From Numida meleagris (lineage: Eukaryota > Chordata > Aves > Galliformes > Numididae), in NCBI RefSeq assembly GCF_002078875.1, contig NC_034412.1, positions 81,857,575-81,921,574 on the forward strand: a DNA stretch of 64,000 nucleotides, given 5' to 3'. The position numbers and the translations under genes are program-made. The notes under the pieces are model-generated. The model was not told the DNA's origin. It saw nothing but the letters and a program-made list of their open reading frames with translations, and did no database searches. Positions 59,266-64,000 of the stretch are shown here, in pieces. The stretch's first letter is position 1. Each line of letters opens with the position of its first letter.

Positions 59266-62119
59266 TGAGCATCTATGACATCACCAGAGCAAGACCTGTT
59301 GGCCCTGGCTGGTCTAAAATGAAGCTCAGTGGCCACAGGAATGACTGAGGGATGCCCAGTTGAGGTTGGGCAGGGACAGTCAGGTCTGTAAGTGCCTTCA
59401 CAGTGTGAAAGATACACCAGGAAAATATCTACTAACTAGTAGCTATGGGTTTCTCAGAATGTGTCACAAATTGCTGAAAATCGAGTTGTGTCTGCATTAG
59501 ATTTTCTTCTAGCTTGGCTTTATATCATGGCATTATAATACAATATTAAAAATTTTTCTTACGCATCTAATTCTAGATTCTGCTTATCACTTTGTGTTGC
59601 ATGACTTAAATAATTTCCAAAGGTGAATTACCACCTTTTCTCTAGGGGAAATAGAGAACAGCTGGACCTCCAAAGTCCAGGGTCAGAGTCTTCCACCAAA
59701 ACAGTACCTAAGGAACTACCTAAGGAAATTAAATTTGGACACCACACTATGAGACAATGTTTTCTCAGGCCTAAATTTGTACAAGACTTTACTTGTATAA
59801 AATAAAATCAGCCCTGTGACAGCAAAAAGGAGAAAAAAAGTATAAAGTTTGCGTGTTTGCATTGTGAAATGAAGGAAAACAAAGGCAAATCTTGGTCTGA
59901 ACATTTACTGTTCATACAGTGTAATTATATGATTTGCAATGATTAAGCTCACAAGATCATGAGTAATTCCAGCTGTTTCCTGGAAATTATAGGATAAATT
60001 TTGGACATTTTTGTATTTTCAGAAAATCTTCCTTGCTTAATTTTTACATACATTTTTACATAATTTTATTTTACATAATTTTACATAAGTTTGGTCCTGA
60101 AAATTAGAAAACACTGGTTCAATTAGTCAGCTCAATTACTCAGTACAGATGCAAAGTGGTTCCAGATGTCAATTCTATTAGTCATTATTATTATAATTGA
60201 TTTTCTAATATTGTTTTACTTTTCCTATTCAATTATGTTCTTACATATTTTCATTTTCTTTACTGGCAGTTGATGTCACCTTGATCCTAGGACTACAGTG
60301 AAAACACGCATGACTCTCTTGATCTTTCATATCTCTCTCTGCGAGCAGTGTAGGTCCCTTGCGGATACTCTTGCAGGCAGAATGTGGTGCAACATAAGAA
60401 ATGAGGGCCTATCATGCTTCTTTCTTTTCCCCAATTCTTTCTGGGGCTCAAAAAGCTTGAAACAGGAATGAAAAAACAGCATCTTAGCTTCCTTTCACCT
60501 AGTGCTGACATATCCATGCCCTCTTCCAGACTTTCTCCAGAAGAAACATCACTTGTATGTTTGTAAACTGTTTCAGAGATTTGTGGTAACCCTATCTATG
60601 ATGTCTTTTAAGTACATGATAGTAAAAAAAAAGTGTAAAATGTTAAATATTTTTAAATAGGTAGGTAGTAGATGGAAGAGGGGTAACCTATCAGAATAAG
60701 GCTATTCTGTTTAAGAATTAGAATGGAAGATTGGAGGTTACTATTCTAAGACACACTTAAGAAAGCCATCCAAAATTGAAGCAATATTATCTGGGCCTTA
60801 GAAGAAAGTCTTTTAAAAAATTTGTGTACATATTCATTTACATATCCTCTGTAATATGAATACGTGCTTTAAAAAAAAATTACATCCTCACTGTACTTTC
60901 TAGTCATATATGAAATACCTGTCTTTTGGAATCCTCTTTGAATGTGAATGTGTCCACTCTGGCACATTCTGAACAGTTCCGTAGATTAATATTTTTGAAG
61001 TTTTATTATTTGTCATAATAAAATTTTAAATTGGATCTGCCACCCAATGTGTCTTTTCACCTTTTTCAGTGGTCTCTCTGTATTCATACCTTATTTTTTT
61101 GTTTGTTTTTCACTACAAACAACAAAATCTGATATTTCTTCTACTCTGTAATGAGGGCCTCACTAAGAAACCATTTTTATGTCTTTTGCTTACAACCAGG
61201 TGTTCATCCTAATTACTGTTAATGGTAAATTTTCTTTACTGAGTCAGTCATTAGATTCCTCTAGACTTTTTAATGCAGTGAGATATCATCAAACAAATAG
61301 TACGAGATAAAACAGTCACAAAGTTTATAATTAAGTAATCTAAAAAAATGTTCAAAATGTTTTAATGTCTTACATCAAATGTCTAACACAGTGATAAGTA
61401 AGTTATAAGATTTACCAACAAGAAGAAAAGAGATTAATTCATGACCAGCCAAATTACTGAGTGTTATTTAATATCCTATTAATCAAAATGATATCCTGGC
61501 ACCTTAGTAAAATCTTACAACCTTCTCCTCACAGTAGATTAGTTTCCCCAAGTCTTTATTGGATGTGGTTTAAACTAAATTTAACATTGACATTTCTGTA
61601 GAACACATTACAGAGGAAGTCACATCATTCATTTCTTCATTCATTTCTATCAGTCTTATACACTACCTTGGAAATCCACAAATTTAAAAAAAATGTGTAA
61701 TGACTAAATACACTTCGTCTACAGCTTAGATGACTCTTGAAATTGTTTCTCACTTAATTTCCCCCTCCTGCAGACATTTTTCTGTTCCCAGACTCCAAGA
61801 TTCATTGCATTTAGTCAATTTCTCTCTTATTTTGTGTTGACTACCTTTTCCAATTTTATGTCATACACATTTTTTCCTCCATACTAAAACATATCCAAGA
61901 CCCATTGAAATGAATAAAAAACGTTCTATTTACTTCAAGTAGAGGTTGTTCAGTCCTAGTCTTTCAATCATAAATAGCTGGAACCATCCAAACTTAGCTC
62001 TCCTTGAAGGATACTTGACTTAAGACTATGACTCCCTGTAAAGGTCTATTAGATACATAGACATGTACTTTCTATAGGTCTATTAGTGCTTTATTACTTC
62101 TTTTTATTACATCTTTACT
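59266..62119. other. non-coding stretch
   Basis: No gene recognised. It contains the TTTTACATAA array at 60041-60088. Confidence 0.4.
60041..60088. repeat. (TTTTACATAA)n short array
   Basis: Four decayed copies of a TTTTACATA(A) decamer, the last three spaced by AT-rich linkers. Confidence 0.75.
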
Positions 62120-62136
62120 CTTTTTTTTTTTTTTGT
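62120..62136. repeat. poly-T tract
   Basis: An uninterrupted run of about 16 T. Confidence 0.8.
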
Positions 62137-64000
62137 ATTCACCTATGCTAGTACAAAGCTACTCTATTTGTTTATATTTTCAGCTGAATTTTGAGAACTC
62201 AGGTGGACTGCTATCCACAAATAACAAAACATGTCATATTTGAATATTTCCCAGGTATTGAGATAAAAAATCAGTTTCTTTATTTGTCTCCTTGTTTTCT
62301 CATTGTCAAAAATGGTTCAAGACATCATTCAATACCGTAAGGAAGATATTTCTAACTTGTCTTGAACAGTATAGCTCATGGATTCCCCTGACTGGCAGTA
62401 CTGACCTGTATTCAAAAACGAAACACAGAAAAAGCTGGATAAAGTATAGCAGAGAAATTCCTATCTACTCTGGCTTTTAATGCAAAACTGCATTGCCTTC
62501 TTTCTTTACAGCCTCTATGGAATACCTCACTTTCTCTTTTCAGTCAAAAAAAAATTTCAAGTAATTTCTTTCGGTTTTAGTAGATTCCATTCATTCCTAA
62601 ATGTTTAATTATTCTATTCAGTTTCTTTTTTTTTTGTCCAAGAAACTTGTATTTCCTGTGCTCTTTTTCCTCCCCAATGCCATTTACTTTCTTTTTTAGT
62701 CTTTGACTTACTTTTTTATCTCTTTTTATTGCACAAATGTCTGTTAATTGAAGAACACCGAAGAAACTTTGGCATATGTAGAATGTTTTAAATATGTATA
62801 ATACAGTTGAATATAATACCTGTTTTTAATGACATTTAATGCAGTTTTTTATTCTAACTCATGGTGATTTAGTCATGTAATGCTAAGTATCAGACAGTGT
62901 TGATATTTACAAAAGCAACTGGAGACTGAGTCCCACTGATTTCTTTTTCAGAGAGAAATTTATCTCCCCTGATACGTTATTTCACCTTTTCTTTACATGT
63001 TTATATCACAGCCTTCTAACTCCACAGATACATAAGTTTAAGACTGAGGTGCAACAACAATGAGTCAGTACCATCATGTACTTCTGCACTGGAAGTACCT
63101 ACTTCCACACCTTTCTCGCTACCTCACTTCCACTCATATTGCTTCCTTCTGAGCCGCAGTGCTGAAGTGGTGGAAGATGCATTAACATCACAGAATACTC
63201 TGAGGGCAGTGCCTAGAGACAGTGAATTTGAATGCTCCACTGAGATAGAGAGCTGAGTCTGGCACTCACCAACCCTGTAAGCGTACTCTGTGGACAAAAC
63301 AGAGAGAAATTTGTAGATTTTTCTCACAATATAATGGGAAAAAATGATAACACATTATTTAAAGTTCAGTAACTTCAGGACGTTTTAGTGGAGAATTCAG
63401 AAATCATCTTAGAAGGTATTTGCGTGCTCCAACTCTGGGTACTTAATCATTCCTTTATGGTAAGACATACGCAATATTAGCCAAATTCCTCTGGTTTCAT
63501 GTTATTTCAGAAAGATGGTTTGTCAGTTCATAGCACTGACAAAGAGTAAGGTCTGAGGATAAAAGATAGACAAGTAACAATGAAGATAAACAATTATATA
63601 CTATTTTTTTTCTCTTAGTGTTGCTATTGTAGTGTCTGTAGAAGTAGGCACTACTTTTTTTTCTTTTTTCATACATGTCAATTGCATAAACCTACTTCCA
63701 ACAGATTGTATTATCATAATCTTAACTCTAGGAGATACATAAACTGAAAAATCTGCATCCACTTTACCCACTCTGTTTAAAATAAAACAAGTCCTAAATG
63801 AGTTACAGAAATCTGAATACCTAACAAAACATGCAATGAGGCAAGCATTACAGAAATGCTTGAGAGACTTTTTAACCAGAAAAAGAGGAAAAAAGTGCCG
63901 CCGCACAAATAAGCAGAAGATAAGAAAGACAGATGCCGCATCGACCTCCCACTCATTGGAATTAAGTTGCCAGTTTTGTTACTCCTCTGCAGCTGTTTCC
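62137..64000. other. non-coding stretch to the window end
   Basis: No gene recognised. A splice-flanked 18-bp segment on the minus strand (63270-63287) is discussed as a candidate microexon. Otherwise AT-rich and featureless. Confidence 0.4.

Noticed and set aside
1..64000. CRISPR arrays, operons, prophage or other prokaryotic systems
   Set aside because: No regularly spaced repeats, no ribosome-binding sites ahead of long frames, and pervasive vertebrate transposon content.

Overview
The window looks like avian nuclear DNA, most probably from a chicken-like galliform. It is AT-rich, has no operons or dense coding, and its recognisable content is the standard bird repeat set. That set comprises 5'-truncated CR1 LINEs with the octamer-type 3' end, a mariner-derived non-autonomous family of the Galluhop/Mariner1_GG kind, a hAT (Charlie-like) remnant, and short endogenous-retrovirus LTRs with 5-bp target duplications. 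No bacterial, phage or CRISPR-like structure was seen, and no intact gene lies wholly inside the window.

Layout. 1-8.4 kb: a (TG)n microsatellite; a complete solo LTR on the minus strand (1015-1545, target duplication CTTCC); a possible two-exon 3' end of a minus-strand gene (3567 to 3041); then non-coding DNA. 8.4-8.9 kb: internally deleted mariner copy 1. 8.9-23.2 kb: long AT-rich non-coding stretch with simple repeats and small duplications. 23.26-23.98 kb: plus-strand CR1 with its 3' end. 24-34.6 kb: non-coding, with a 12-bp inverted repeat near 28.8 kb and a very AT-rich core near 30.7 kb. 34.64-34.73 kb: a convincing short terminal coding exon on the minus strand behind a strong splice acceptor; if real, the DNA to its right is probably intron of that gene. 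36.19-37.67 kb: a nested block made of a hAT end, mariner copy 2, the hAT transposase C-terminal remnant and a CR1 fragment. 37.7-49 kb: non-coding. 49-52.65 kb: a second repeat cluster with (TG)n, a fragment of one LTR family broken by a minus-strand CR1, a complete solo LTR of the same family (51151-51694), and an old CR1 followed by a second CR1 3' end. 55.66-59.27 kb: two CR1 copies in opposite orientation, both keeping a reverse-transcriptase FADD box. 59.3-64 kb: non-coding, with a decamer array.

How it fits together: host coding potential is limited to the ends of one or two minus-strand genes (3.0-3.6 kb and 34.6-34.7 kb), whose products I cannot name from sequence alone. Everything else recognisable is decayed transposable elements, simple repeats or unassigned non-coding DNA. 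No convincing new biological system was found. The points most worth checking are the two candidate gene ends, the mariner-in-hAT composite with the deletion junction shared by both mariner copies, and the LTR boundaries.
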